Numbered from the stretch's first letter, positions 49,450 through 62,047 are shown. The stretch is 64,000 nt of DNA from Sweltsa coloradensis (GCA_024449915.1 JAMZAV010000317.1:69501-133500), one strand, 5' to 3'. The notes: generated by a model from the sequence alone, not told the origin. Translations and numbers: made by a program.

Positions 49450-52140
49450 CTCCGTCCGGCTGTCCGTCGAAGTTGCTCGATCGAGCAATAGGGAACCTAA
49501 GTTTTGAAGGCGGGAAGGAAATTGGTTCTCTCTGGTCTCAGCGCCCATAAGAATTAGCATGGTACGAAAATGTAACTCGCCGTATCTTTTGACTCGCGCA
49601 AAAGAAATCTAAACCAATAACATCACAAGATGCATAATTTTGTGAAGAAGATGATGGCATCCTACTTTGCTCGATGACGCTTCCTAAATTCAAACTATTA
49701 TGAGTTAAATGGACCCATGTTTGCGCGCTGTCGCAAATGTACTCGGACTGAGCGGCAACCTAAGCGAGACGCAGCCACGTTGTGTGCAGCTGTGGCATCC
49801 TCGCATACCACGCGCTTGTCCATGGTTGCTAAATGTACTTCGCATTCAAGATTTTGTTGGTACATTAAAGGCTATTTTATTTGTAATGTATAATCTAGTA
49901 CAACCCAGTGACCTCACAGTAGCCACAAAGCAAGTCGGATACCAAATGTTATGCTGATGCCACGGAGAAAATATTTTTACATGCTTTTTCATGAGCAGTT
50001 TGGAAGGTTTGGCAACAGTGTAAATGTAGAGTTCACTTTAACTCAAAACAAATGCCATTAATATTTGTGATAGAGCAGAGTTATGTATATTCACGCAAAT
50101 AGGAAAGATTATAGTTTCTTACAGTATGAATATAATTCCGGTCCGTGGTCGGGTTCTCGCGCTATCGCTTACGAAACATTTAGCACGTGTTAATCGCCTA
50201 TACCACGCTGACCGGAGAGAACCAGACAACGCCCACTTAGGTTCCCTATCGAGGATAAACGGAACCAAGCGAAAGAGGGGAAGTTACACATGTACTGGAC
50301 GGAGCCGAGCAAGTGCGCGGTGTCTCATATGAGTAAGTGCATTTCAATTTGACGCAGAATGCTGTACTGGAAGGAACGGTTGTGGTGCGCGCCCTGCTAA
50401 TTAAAGAGACGGTTGCGGATGTCATTCCCCTCTATATTCAAGACTATGTTACAGTTGATATTTTTTTAAACTTCCAGTTAAACAATATGAATATAAACTA
50501 ATAAAAAGACAAGTTACTCAAATGTCTTTGAAACTCAAATAGAAACTACACTTCGTAGTTCACTTGTTTTACATAACTATTAAATTTAAAGTTAGTTCCT
50601 AGTTTCAACTTCTTTAAGAGATTCTCAACTAGCGACAGAATAAGTTGTACGGTGGCGCTTAGAGGTTTACAACGGAGCTTCAGGAAATACCCTCAACAAT
50701 GAACATGAAACATAACCTCACATTACTTTTCTGCAACAATATGGAGTTGACTTCAGTGTGGCAGATATAACGTCTACCATTACCTTTCGTAGCCCAACCA
50801 TTCATAATCCTACATCCTCACAAAACCAATACTAACCTAACCTTATGATACCTATAGCCTTACCTAGCTTGTCGTAACCTTACTTTCCTAAGCGGACACC
50901 ACCTTATATAACCCTACAACTAAACCTTGCCAAATCCATGCTAATACCCTCTCAGTCACGAATTAAATTGGTGTTAATTAGGTCATTTGCAGCCAACAAT
51001 TCATTTTCCTCAAATTTTCTGAGTATTTTGATATTTTTTCTATAAATTTTAGCACTTTTTTAAAGGAATTTGGGCCAAATTTTTGATTTAAAACTAAAGC
51101 TAGCGCATTCCTAAAAACGCTTTTTTAGATGTTGCTGACCTAAAAAAACAGCAAAACTACAATGATATTAAATTCGGGAAAAAACAAAATTTACACTTTT
51201 TTACAATTTTTGCGGATGTGCATTTTTAATCTTCTCTAAAAAAGGAACAATTTTATCCCAATGAAATGGGGATTTTTTTAAATTTATTTTCAAATTCACA
51301 AAAAGAAATAAAAAAAATGGTCAAACTGAAAAACCTATCATTTACCCGGATTTTAATTCGGAATTTCATGTCCATGATCATGGACGCCATGACTAATTAA
51401 CCGAATTAATTAATTAGTAATTAATAATTAATTAATTAACCGAACCTTATCTGAACTAAAAAGTAATAACCTGTCCTAACTAGAAACCACTATTACACCA
51501 ACAAAAACTATAACAACAGATGCTATACTGAGGAAGTGTCAAACTAACACGAAAATTGTTTCCTCAAAAGCGTTTTATTTAGGGGTACATGGGTTGATGA
51601 TTGTACTTGTGGTATACTCTGTTAAAGTGTGACGTCACTCCATAGCTACTGCATGAAAACGGTAGCTAAGATGTGGACTCAAGCAGACGACTATTTCAGT
51701 ATATTAATTTTGATTCGTCACATAAATGTAGTTAACTATATTATATTGAATATTTCAGGGGTCTGTAGTGTGTGGCTGAATATATACGAGAATCCTCCTT
51801 CTGACTTGGGAAACCAAGTCAGCCAGGATAAAGTCATGTGTTGGCGTTATTTGATTCGTGCTACGGGATAATAATATACACATTTATTTACCTTGCAATC
51901 TGAATAAGTTCCGAGGGACACGTAACGCAGCAAGAGTGGCACGTCTGTCAGCTGCGAGACATAACCTCTACCCGTAGCGATATTCTGTTTGTATTTCCAC
52001 ATTTCCTTCAAGATACCTTCTTTTTCTCAATCCTTGGCAATTCAAACACTCTACGTCTGGAGCGCCCTGGGAATACCCTGGCCGGACACATGAGCCAGGG
52101 TGTCTCAAGCTGGGAGACGGGGCGGATACAAGACGACACG
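49450..52140. other. Intergenic DNA
   Basis: No gene recognised. A TTAATTAATTA-rich palindromic patch lies at about 51395-51445. Frames at 49709-49957 and 51629-51871 have no motif. Confidence 0.45.
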
Positions 52141-52146
52141 CAGCCT

Positions 52147-52148
<2 letters not shown>

Positions 52149-52204
<56 letters not shown>

Positions 52205-52228
52205 GAGAGAGAGAGGGGGGGGGGGGAG
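52149..52228. repeat. GA microsatellite followed by poly-G
   Basis: About 26 GA units, one interruption, then a run of about 12 G. Confidence 0.96.
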
Positions 52229-52565
52229 TCTAGCCCGCGCTCGGTACGGACGAGGAACAAGAGTACGTGGATGATTTGTGGATTTAAACAGTTATTTAAA
52301 ATATTTTGTCACTTTTTATAACTGAATTGAATAGATGTTAAATAATTGAAAATTGAAAATTGAAATTGAAATTATTAAAAAACCAAAACTAACAAGGAAA
52401 AAAACGGAAACAAAAATAGAAAAATATCAAACGAAAGAAAAATGAAAGATAAGATATAACAAATAAGTAATAGGAATAAGGAATGATTAGGAATGAAAAC
52501 AAATAATGAAAGATATGAAAACATAATAAATACCAATCGTTGGAAATATTCAAACTCGTGAAAAT
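52229..52565. other. Intergenic purine-rich DNA
   Basis: AAATTGAAATTGAAAATTG-type iterations near 52345-52375. No gene. Confidence 0.4.
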
Positions 52566-52829
52566 AATTGTTTAAAAATCGAAAAAAATCGTAAAAGTAC
52601 GATAATCATAAGAAATATTTGATCGATTGTACCCAAAAACGTGGCAGGTCTAAGTTCAGAGATTTCGAAGGTCCGCTCCAATTTTCATCAAGATCGCATA
52701 TGCCGTTTGCCCGGTAGAGCGCAAACAAACATACAGTAAAAAAACAAGCAAACAAAAAACACCCTAGCTTAATTTTTTGGGGGGGTAATTTTGGAGTGAA
52801 ATTGAAGTCTTCGCTTCGCTCATCCAAAA
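52566..52829 (-). mobile_element. Helitron/Helentron-like element, copy G (5' part only)
   Basis: Minus-strand start TTTGGATGAGCGAAGCGAAG, then the AAAAAATT..AGCT and CGGGCAAACGGCATATGCGA segments as in copy E. Truncated at about 52566. Confidence 0.7.
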
Positions 52830-53954
52830 AAATTGTTCTTTCTTTTTATTGATTGCAGATAGTTAATACCGAAATCACCGCATATCTTAGCTTTTTGATA
52901 TAATTAGTGAGATGAGAGGTTTTGTATAACATATCCCCCACAAATACAAAAATTTGAAATAAACGGCAGCCAAGCTCTCCTTTCAAAAGTCTTCGGCTGT
53001 GAATCCTGTGAGATGTAGAAGTTGAGTCAAGATTTTCATTCTTTCTCCCTAGTTTCGCATTGAAATAATAGAATCATACTAACTTTTGACCTCAAACTAA
53101 TTGCAACAGAATTTTTTTTTCTCGATTCATGTTCACCGTGATGATATTAAGAAAAATGAAAAAGTTTACTCAAATCGGAGCCGCCATTTTGTTTTTATTC
53201 AAATTTTAATTAAGTAATTTTTCAAATAATTAAAGTTATTTTACAACATATTTAGCCTTTTAAATGTGTTGTTTCTTTCATCCAAATGTAATATAACTAC
53301 TTAAAATAATTAAGGCGATCCAATTAATGTTCAATACTGCTTTTTTAATTAATGATGCCACCGCCCAAATTTTAATCGGCAAGCTCAAAAAGGAAAAAAA
53401 TACTTGGATTATAAGTCATTCCGTGTCATAAACGACCTTCAAAGAACATATTATTCAAACTGGTGTAATATTTATTCTGATAACTTAATTTTATTGTTTA
53501 AAATAGCGTAATTATTAATCACATAATTAATTTTGTCACGGAACATTTCCAGTACATATTGCTAATTAAAATAATTTGCACAACTGTATTTAATCATTTT
53601 TTTTAATGTATTCTTAGATGCAGGTCAAACCATGGTTTCATAATATAATATTATAAAACAAATTAAAGTTAATTAGCTTTACATAATAAACTAATTAAGA
53701 AAGTAATGTACTCGACCCTGTCAATATGGATATCTATGAAGAGCGTTTTGAAGTGGCGTTAATATTAGATACTTTACTAAGTTATTTTATAAAAATTACA
53801 AAATGTTAGTTTGGCATGGAGGATTTTTCACTAGCCAGGTCATCCAATTCAATCGTGTCACCAACATCTGCAACCAAAAGTCAGGAGACGCGATCTTTAA
53901 AATGCCGCCATTACCATACTTTTACTAATTTTGCATTACTTACATATTACCTAC
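52830..53954. other. Intergenic AT-rich DNA
   Basis: No gene recognised. CAAATCGGAGCCGCCATTTTG near 53173-53192 resembles, in inverted form, AAAATGGCGGCTCAGATTTG at 55957-55977. The two flank the pseudogene and may mark the ends of a larger element. Confidence 0.45.
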
Positions 53955-55183
53955 CTATCCATCTAAATCAATGTCCAGTGGTAAAGAGTTAGAGCATTCG
54001 ATGCCTCTGCATTGACCACATCCGGTCGAACAATCCAGTCCATGCTTCTTACAACTGCATCGTAAAGATGAACAGTTAGTGGATAGTGGTGCAATTGCAT
54101 CTTATGATAGCCAACAGATGGTCGGGTGCTGCTGGTTTGTCCGTGTAGATTGCTGTTAGAACGCCATTTTTCAGTCTCCAACCGTAATCAGTTGCCTGCA
54201 ACGATGTGTTTCCTACCCACATTTGGACCTGATAGTAAACTCGTAAGCTGTGAAACGAAGCGTCAGCTTCAGTGGGTGGTAATGTTTCAGGTTGGATAGC
54301 TTTGCTGGCCATAACCACTTTCTCAGTAAATTTGTGTAGTCGTAATTCGTTCAAAAGTGTGTGTGGTTTTCCATTGTATCATCTAACAATTGTCCTTTCA
54401 CCCATTTCGACTGAAGATTTCTTCTGAACAAATTCGTCATTAAAAACTTCTGAAAATGTGTTAATGTCTGACTTGAACTTCTGATAGGCAGACGCTTTAC
54501 CAACTCCAAACAGTCTGGATGTGGCACCACATCCTGTCATAGCGTGAATGAATGGTAATCCTTCGCAAATCTGAACACCTAAAGTTTTAGTTGTTTTTTT
54601 AATGTCCCAATGTTTGTTTTTTGTTGTTGCCGACTTTGGTTCTGATGTGAAGAACACATTGTGCAACGGACTTACTTTATTAAAGTAATAACACAACAGA
54701 ACGATCAAATCTGCGTCATCACCAATAACTATAGTGGTTGCATCTTGTGCTGTCTTTATAGCGCTTGTGGCTATCAACACGTCGGCGTCGTCCTTAGCCC
54801 TTAAGACGGTGCAACCACTTTCTACAAGGTGATTGCTAAGTAGATCAATAAACCTTGTTTTTTTTGATTTATTAACAAGAAATTTGTCTTTCTTTAGAGG
54901 AACGGTCATAGTAGAATCAAACATTATTGTTGCGCCAATGGCTCCTCCAGACCGTCTGAAATGGGTTGTGTCTTTGGTAGACGGACCATCTTCGTAGCCA
55001 TCAAATACAAAAATTGCATTGCCGTATCGTCGGTTGACATATTTAACGTACATTTGGCATATATCGTTATAAGTTAGATTAGATGGCCAAGGAAGTCGAT
55101 GTAACAAATTACCACCATCTACGACATATCTGGTTGGCACAGTAGTTAACATAGTCTCGTCCACCTCATCAACATCGCTTGAA
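53955..55183 (-). pseudogene. Broken PIN/XPG-fold protein with cysteine-rich tail, divergent relative of the 13829-15840 gene
   Basis: Minus-strand reading from about 55164: VVDGGNLLHRLPW, then IFVFDGYEDGPSTKDTTHFR, CTVLRAKDDADVLIATSA, TIVIGDDADLIVLL, FIHAMTGCGATSRLFGVGKA and a TGA stop at 54379-54381. The same frame continues (YNGK..LLNELRLHKF, LPPTEADASFHSLRVYYQVQMW) to 54079. A frameshift then leads to a Cys-rich tail LRCSCKKHGLDCSTGCGQC ending at a TAG at 53955-53957. Repeated aspartates (DDAD, GDDAD) fit PIN/FEN-type metal-binding positions. The true N-terminus is missing, with a TAG upstream of the SSDVDEVDE start. Only two lesions, so it decayed recently or the second frame is an assembly error. 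Confidence 0.82.
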
Positions 55184-56320
55184 AGCTAGTTCGAAATGAG
55201 AGCCACCCCTCGAAAAGAGAGCTCGCGCATAGCTTTACAACCTTGTCTTTTATTAACTTATTGTATAATTTAAACTTTATCATACATTTTCATGTATATT
55301 TCATGATTTGTATAACGCATTTGTATTGTTTTAAATTGTGATGAATGTGTTTTTAATTGTTTAGTTTGAGTTACCTGACACTTGCGGGTTGATATTAATC
55401 TGTTGTTAAAGACGAATAAATGTAAGATCCATCCCGGAGTATAAACTCAGGTCTCCCACTTAACCGAGACCCGGGCTCGATCCCCGTTTGAAGTTTTGAT
55501 TTTAAATTGTATATACTCTATCGTAGGTTCTATGCAATAAGATTATTTGCTTCAATGATTACAATACATGTTTATTTAGGTTTTAAAGTTTGTAACGATA
55601 AAGTGGAGTATTTATATATTTTCATATGACTTATTAATTCATTAATTAGGTCTTAAAAAATGCAATAATACTTCATTCTGGGCACACTTCATACCGTCAA
55701 TACATGGTAATTTACAAAAAATTAAAAACTTTGATCTTTACAGTATAATTGTCAGCTTGAGTTGCTTGATTAAATATTTGATTAATATGATTTTAAATAC
55801 TTATTAATTTTATTGGTTAATTATGTCAACTTGATAACTTTTTTCATAATGCAGAACACGTTGAAAAATAATTTAAAAAATTGTTTGCATGTAAAAAGCT
55901 TTATGTAAAGCCGATAACAAAATATAATCAAATTTGACAAAAAAATTCATAAAAACAAAATGGCGGCTCAGATTTGAGTAAACTTTTTCAGTTATGTTAA
56001 CTTCATCATGGTAAACATTAATCACGAACAAAAAATTCTGTTGCAATTAGTTTGAGGTTACGCCCCTTTTTAACATAGTATGATTCCATTAAAAAGAAGT
56101 AAGATCATTTCGCCTGTTGACGAGCGCCAAGCCAACCATTTTCGTGGTAAAAAAGTAACATTTTTAAACTCAAAATCATAACAAAAAAATTGCTTGGCCA
56201 TTGAATTTGGTTCTTTACGAGAACTCTAAAAAGTCAGTGACCAATCTTTAATTTTTTTTTTATAACAAATTTAATAAAAATAATCTTTCGGGGGTGGCGT
56301 GTGCAGATAGCTGAAAAAAC
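55184..56320. other. Intergenic DNA with a truncated tRNA-like fragment
   Basis: GACCCGGGCTCGATCCCCG at about 55468-55486 looks like a T arm of a SINE head on the plus strand. Otherwise AT-rich with no gene. Confidence 0.4.
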
Positions 56321-56321
56321 C

Positions 56322-56494
56322 AACTCGGGTAGGTGTATACAGGGCCGAGTTCGTCGTCGCCTAAGTTCAGTCGCGTGCCCACTGGGAGAACGAACCTCGC
56401 CCAAACCCCCCAAGGGTAGGAGTAAACAGGTCGAGTTATCATCGCCTACTAGCAGTCGCGGGCGCTTGGCTGCGGGCGAACGACCGTCGCCCTA
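56322..56494. repeat. Imperfect tandem duplication of about 85 bp, GC-rich
   Basis: GGGTAGG(T/A)GTA(T/A)ACAGG..CGAGTT..TCGCCTA and GAACGA(A)CC(T/G)TCGCCC occur twice, starting at about 56325 and 56413. Confidence 0.7.
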
Positions 56495-58265
56495 GATCCT
56501 CTGCCGTCTGCAGAGCTCAGCTTGCTCAATGAGCGACCAGTTTCCAGATCTCTTTGAAGAGGGTTGTGGAAGTCATACCATCTCAACAAATAACGATTGG
56601 ACGAAATATAAAGATTTAGGTGAGTTTACTCCCTGGTTCAAAGTAGGCCTAAGTACTTTCTCTGAGCCGGCATATTGAGCGCATTTGTTTATTTTACGTG
56701 GACCTAGGTCTCGACTGGTTTGACCAGCCAGCGGTCATCATCGCTGGTCGTCCATTATTCGCACATCGATTGCCACGTTCGACTAGTTGGGTGATCAAGT
56801 CCTCCCTCCTTCTGAGAAGCAAATGCGAGCTCACTTGGTACACTCGAAATACAAATGTAGGGTGTGTTTACATTTATGTATAACACATCCGTGGCTGGAA
56901 TCAAAGACGTGGATTCGTCGCTTTGTTGTGAGACTGTATTAAACCTACCACGCAATATTATTATTGTAGGGTGGTTCACTTTGTTATGTCATGCAGGGGA
57001 GAAACCACGTGTCTTGTCATGCAGGGACAAATCAGCCACCTGTTAGTTCCACGATCCGGCTTAGAAATTTCTTTCTTGACTATGATTGGTGAATTGATGT
57101 TTTTCATATAAATTAATTTCCTAAGATTAATTTTCGTTCGTATCTGGTGTGTGTGTGTGAGTGCGTGTGCGTGTGCGTGTGCGTGTAGGTACGTATTTCA
57201 ACAATTCTTTACCAAGAACGCGTTAAGCCAAAAATATGAAGCAAATTCTTTTCAATACGTATTCTATAATTGGGGGAAAACGAACACCCGAATTTCTGCC
57301 GATCTTGACATTTTCGAAGACGGGGACCTTGATCTCCTATTTCTTATACATTTTCCATATACTTCGCAATACTTAAATATTCCGCCTTATCTGAAAGACG
57401 AAGCAAAATACTCTGCTACATATTTTCGCACAAAAGAAATATCCCCTTTCTACCTTAGGTGGGAACTAAGTTAAATAAAATAAAATCTTTCGCCTCAAGA
57501 AAGGGCCATGTCCTTTGACTTTCTGTCTAAGCCCCACCACTCGGATCTAGGAAATTTGTTTGGTTGTGGAATGGGAAATTAAAATGTCAAACATTTCAAA
57601 GAAGTTGCGGTTCTGTGTGGGATTGAATGGGCGCCCGAACCGCACTGAGAACTTTCCAGCTGTACTCTCGTCACGCCATCAGGGGGTGGGACGTGTCTCG
57701 AGTCCCGACCTAGAGCTAATACATTTATCAAATCGCCTTCAGACAAGCCGGATGTAATTATAACCCAACGTCATATGTTCCAAGAATTGAACGAGCATAA
57801 TGGGCCAATCATCTAATACTTCTTATCTCACTCCTAGAAATAATAAGATCTTTGGTTCGTATTGACGTTCCTGCCTACGAATTTCAAGAGGAAGAAATTG
57901 AATTAATTTATGAAGTAAATTTAAAACCAATGCTACGTATGCACACTTTATAATTCGAAACCACAAACACGTATAGTAAAATGTACATAACGTTACTGTG
58001 TTTTCCAGGTAACGCCGTCGGTGTACTTTTATTTATACTGAATGCACTAGTAGATTTACGACAGTCCAATCAAGTTACGCTTTAGATTTTAGTTTTAATC
58101 CTAGTTTTAAATTAATAAATTCTAATGACTATAGTGTTGTTCTTGTTTTATATTATGTTGTGTTGAAATATGTTATGTTATGCCTCCTCGCACAAACTCT
58201 CATACTAATAAACTATTAAAATGTATTGCACTTGTTAAACACACGTCCCGTTATCAATAGAGAAT
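56495..58265. other. Intergenic DNA with an unassigned open frame
   Basis: The plus-strand frame 57151-57474 (107 codons) begins in a GT microsatellite and then has balanced composition (NALSQKYEANSFQYVFYNWG). I recognise no family. It may be a decayed exon or chance. Confidence 0.35.
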
Positions 58266-58266
58266 A

Positions 58267-58432
58267 ATAATAATAATAATAATAATAAAACATGTTTAAT
58301 TTGTACAATATGAAATTTCGAATGTATATGAATATTGAAACTTTTTTGTTACGAAGACGAAGGAAATCGAAAAAGAAAGAAATCGAAGAAGGGATAATAT
58401 ATATATAATAATAATAATATTTAATGAGTTTC
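58267..58432. repeat. ATA/ATT trinucleotide microsatellites
   Basis: ATA runs at 58266-58290 and 58401-58421. The second is the probable 3' tail of the minus-strand SINE next to it. Confidence 0.85.
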
Positions 58433-58770
58433 CCCTGCCCATGGGGCAGAAAGGCTAATGCAGAGCACGTGTGGCCCTCTGTAGCCAGACACAGTGATAC
58501 AGAGTTACAAGTCCAGATTATCATAATAATAAAAGACAAAAGAACATGACATTCATAGAGTAAGTCGACGAAAAAGGAAAAAGAGGGGTAAGTGTACTTT
58601 GAGCGGGCCTGCGTGAAGACGTTGCACGTAAGCCCCTGCGAGGGTGTCGAGTCGAGAGCTGATACCGCCGACGCCAGTTTGGGTATTCAAAAGTTAAAAA
58701 AAACCCATCCCGATCGGGGTTCGAACCCGAGTCTTTTACATTCCAGGTTGTCGCCTTAGCCAACTATTAA
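58400..58770 (-). mobile_element. tRNA-derived SINE, probably full length
   Basis: Minus-strand head at about 58770-58705 has TAGTTGGCTAAGGCGACAAC (A box) and GGGTTCGAACCCCGATCGGG (B box). It is followed by a body with GACGCCAG..GCGTCGG-type sequence and the self-complementary CCTGCCCATGGGGCAG, ending in an ATT repeat tail. The head resembles those at 23419 and 25730. Confidence 0.75.
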
Positions 58771-58941
58771 ATATTTACTATTCCACAGACGGGAGTGTTT
58801 AAAATAACCAACACCAAGATATTATGTATTTCATATTTTATATTCAGGTATTTTATTTAGTTTTGTAAAATCCCTGATAACGAAACGTTCAAAAGTATTG
58901 TAGTTGATTAGTATTTACAATAACTGTTTTGTCGTACAAAA

Positions 58942-59030
58942 ATACCCAGACAGGGGATCGCACCCAGAATCTACGACAGTACGTACATAGCGTTCTTGCC
59001 AAACACCCACCTATTGGGCCATGCTTTAAC
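58942..59030 (-). repeat. tRNA-like segment (minus strand)
   Basis: The minus strand reads GCATGGCCCAATAGGTGG (A-box-like), then GGGTGCGATCCCCTGTCTGG (B-box-like), at tRNA spacing. SINE head or tRNA pseudogene. Confidence 0.5.
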
Positions 59031-59204
59031 GATTGAATGGTTGGTTTCAAGTTAACGGCTTCAGAGTTCGCAAGTATTATTACATTAAATCATGTAAAAG
59101 GCATTAATATTTTCACACAAATTTGTAAATAGCAAATATCATGCCTGTGTTATTTGTCGTTTGGCCCCTACAGCAATACCGATGTTGCTTAGTTGGGAGG
59201 TTCA

Positions 59205-59206
59205 TT

Positions 59207-59243
<37 letters not shown>

Positions 59244-59287
59244 GTCTATCCTATTCAGTTATAAAAACTGATTTACAAAGGAGGACA
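59205..59287 (-). repeat. 3' end of a retroelement with TTTA tail, copy 3
   Basis: Nine or so TTTA units, then AACGTCTATCCTATTCAGTT and ATAAAAACTGATTTACAAAG, as at 30143 and 31988. Confidence 0.75.
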
Positions 59288-61489
59288 TTCCTAGTTCGTT
59301 TCCTAGTTGAGGCAAAGTCTTGTGAACGTTAGCACCTTACATTTATCTTCTTGACGCTGGTTCGCAATTACTAATGGTATTGATAGTTGATCAATTTTGT
59401 TTCCATCTTCAAATATCCGCTAATGCTAATGTAAGTTTCGCGTGTTCAGCTGTGTTAAACTTCAACACATAAACGAAGGAAAAATAAATTTTAAAAGAAA
59501 AAAAATTGCAGTACATTAATTTTTTGCCAAGCCTTTTATCATCAATCACAATTAGAAAAGACAAAAATAAAACCCATTACACTTCTGTCACTTTGTAATA
59601 CCCTAGTTGATGTATCGTTTACAATGTAATTAGGGTACTTAACCAGCAGTGTTTTCTAATGTCCCCCGCTAACTGGCTGGTAGTGCAAGAATAGCGTCGT
59701 CGGGAAAGCCCCATAATAAAGACATGAGTGCTGTTTGAAACTAAATGGCAGTTGACATTTCGAATTCTGTTGTACCGTTAACGGCAACCAGCCGATTTTC
59801 GACCGTCAAGGGCTTTGCTTAGTTGCCATCAATGACGGATTCAATACGACATTCACCAAAATGTACACTGTCGACAATTTTTGTTTAGCAGCTAGCCAAA
59901 AAACACAATAAAGGGCTACCTTATTAGCGTCAAGTTTAAACCCACGGCAAAGAATACCTTCCCCAAATAAACCTCAGTCTCTGACCGCAGGCTATCTGGA
60001 ACACCCAGATGACGAGTTCTCCCCCACAGTCTTTACCAATCATGCTGCCTTTTATGGCCATCAGAGGCCGACACAGTCATTTTAAGTCATTAGCAATGAG
60101 CCCAATGAGTACGCAGAATCTAACTAATTAAATTAAAACCAGAATTGTTTAACTTTGTTTATTTACTATCAATTCAACATTATTATATATAATTTGAGTG
60201 TTCTTACTCACATTCCGTGTTAAAGAACACCAACAAACCCAATGCAAACCACGTTGGTTGTTTTAATGGCGCCCAACGTACGTGAATACCAATATTGATT
60301 ATTCTTTAGTTTAGGTAAACAAAGCCACTAACAAGGATGGTAAAGTGAGCACATAACCTGATTAACTCAGCACTATCCGTGTTTGGTGCATTATTGCACA
60401 AGTGAACTTACTAAAGTTTAGTCGCTGGCAGACTGCTGTTACCGAAGCTTCACCCGCAATCTGATTACTACGGGCTTCTCACTCTTTGCCTACAACTAAT
60501 TGCTTTCAGGGCGATTTAACTGCTTACTCCGTTTACCCACCGAGATAATTATTGTAGTGGTTTGCACATAGTTCAATTATTGTGTAAGTATGTGCAATTA
60601 GATTTCGTAAAGTCGAACCATAGTTGGAGTTGATTTTGTTAATTTCACTGTGCAGTATAATATTGCTCGCTTCCTTCGCATGCGGCAGCTGCTGGAAGAA
60701 GGTTTTACCTTTGAGAACAAGATCTTGTACGGGCCAAAAATTTAGAAATAAAAAAATCACTTACCTTGAAACCCCTCTGAATTTATTTTTAAATTGCCGA
60801 CAACAAGACTTCTTGAATGCAGAGCGTTCGTTCTAAAAAAAAGTCAGTATACACGTTTTTCGTCAGAGATTTCTCACTATTACTGCAAATTCGCAAGATG
60901 GAAAACTGGTTCCGAGTAAGACTTTTAATCAAACAAGTGAGAAAGTTTTTAATAAATGTTTCGCAATAAAACGGGAAATGATGACCTGGCTTCAACAAAA
61001 ATCAAACAACCAATAATCTAATGATCGGTGGTTAAAAACCTTTCAGCGCCTTTTCTTAATGAACATTTTCTTACTTGGATTAAATTGGATTAAACTTTTA
61101 ATAACAATCAATAATACACACAATGTCGTATTACCCGAATATGTTTAATACTTAAATGGAATGTTTAAAAAAAATGTGGACGTGATGTTAATTATTATTA
61201 TTACTTTTATGGACATATGATGTTGCCCGACAAGAGCTATGTATCAAAGTTTCTCGGCCACAAAAGATGCCTGACATTACGGTAGTTCCACCAAAATTCA
61301 CGCGGACTATTGGCGCAAGTACACGAGAACAGCAGTGCTGATTCCTATAGGAGAAGTTGTTGCATAAGAATCCAGGAAAAGTATTTCAACTTACAACGAA
61401 GTGTTTGCAAGCAAACCATTTGTCGCTACAGGAAACACACCGTTTTGTGATTGGAGTTTATAAATAGAGCCAGATGAATGTCATGCCTC
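59288..61489. other. Intergenic DNA
   Basis: No gene recognised. The hydrophobic frame at 60624 lacks an ATG start, and its match to a signal peptide is superficial. Confidence 0.45.
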
Positions 61490-62047
61490 TAAATGGAAGT
61501 CCGATTTTGGGGTAAGGGATCTAAGTCATGCCGATTGTGTAACTATCCGCAAGAGACTCTGCACTGTCATAAACATGTATGCGCATTCAGAGCATTGCAA
61601 AAACGCCACATGGATGTACAGAATCGTCTTGTAGCAGCACTCCAAAAACCGGCCAAAAACAGTAACTGTAATCGCGAAATTCGGCAGATAAAACTCAAAT
61701 TACGGCTAAAATCATTTCAAAGATGATACTTTAAAACTGTGAGAATCTAGATGTGCTTGTCCATTGAAAATGGCGCAGATGCGTTCATTCAGCACGACTA
61801 CGTAAGGAGGAAAAATACCGAGACTGCTAAGGAATTTGAATCAGGAGGGTACTCTACCACAGTGGATGCCTTTATAGTCGGTAGTCTTGGGGGATGAGAC
61901 CAAGAAAATGAACGAGTATTGCGCGCCTTAGGTATAAGTAAGAGATCTGCTACATCAATGAGGAAGAAAATGGTCAGCGAAACTATCAAGTGGTCTCGAA
62001 ATATATATGTGGAACACGTGTCCGGCATAAGACAATATTCAGATTAG
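61490..62047 (+). pseudogene. 3' relic of an R2/NeSL-type LINE: zinc knuckle and REL-endonuclease C-terminus
   Basis: Plus frame from 61493: CRLCNYPQETLHCHKHVCAF followed by RHMDVQNRLVAAL matches the CCHC-type knuckle preceding the restriction-like endonuclease in R2-group LINEs. Further on come ENGADAF, YSTTVDAFIVGSLGG, a TGA at 61895-61897 where a Trp is usual, then QENERVLRALGISKRSA and IKWSRNIYVEHVSG, ending at TAG 62045. Stops also occur at 61724 and about 61748, and an indel near 61763 removed part of the catalytic DVT.PFE-like region. This is therefore a dead, 5'-truncated copy. The protein match is from memory of the family and was not aligned. Confidence 0.78.

Noticed and set aside
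57151..57474. 107-codon protein
   Set aside because: Starts inside a GT microsatellite, no recognised family, no splice or promoter support; kept only as an unassigned frame.
60624..60836. Secreted protein with a hydrophobic start
   Set aside because: No ATG initiator, no splice acceptor, AT-rich composition, no cleavage or domain features.
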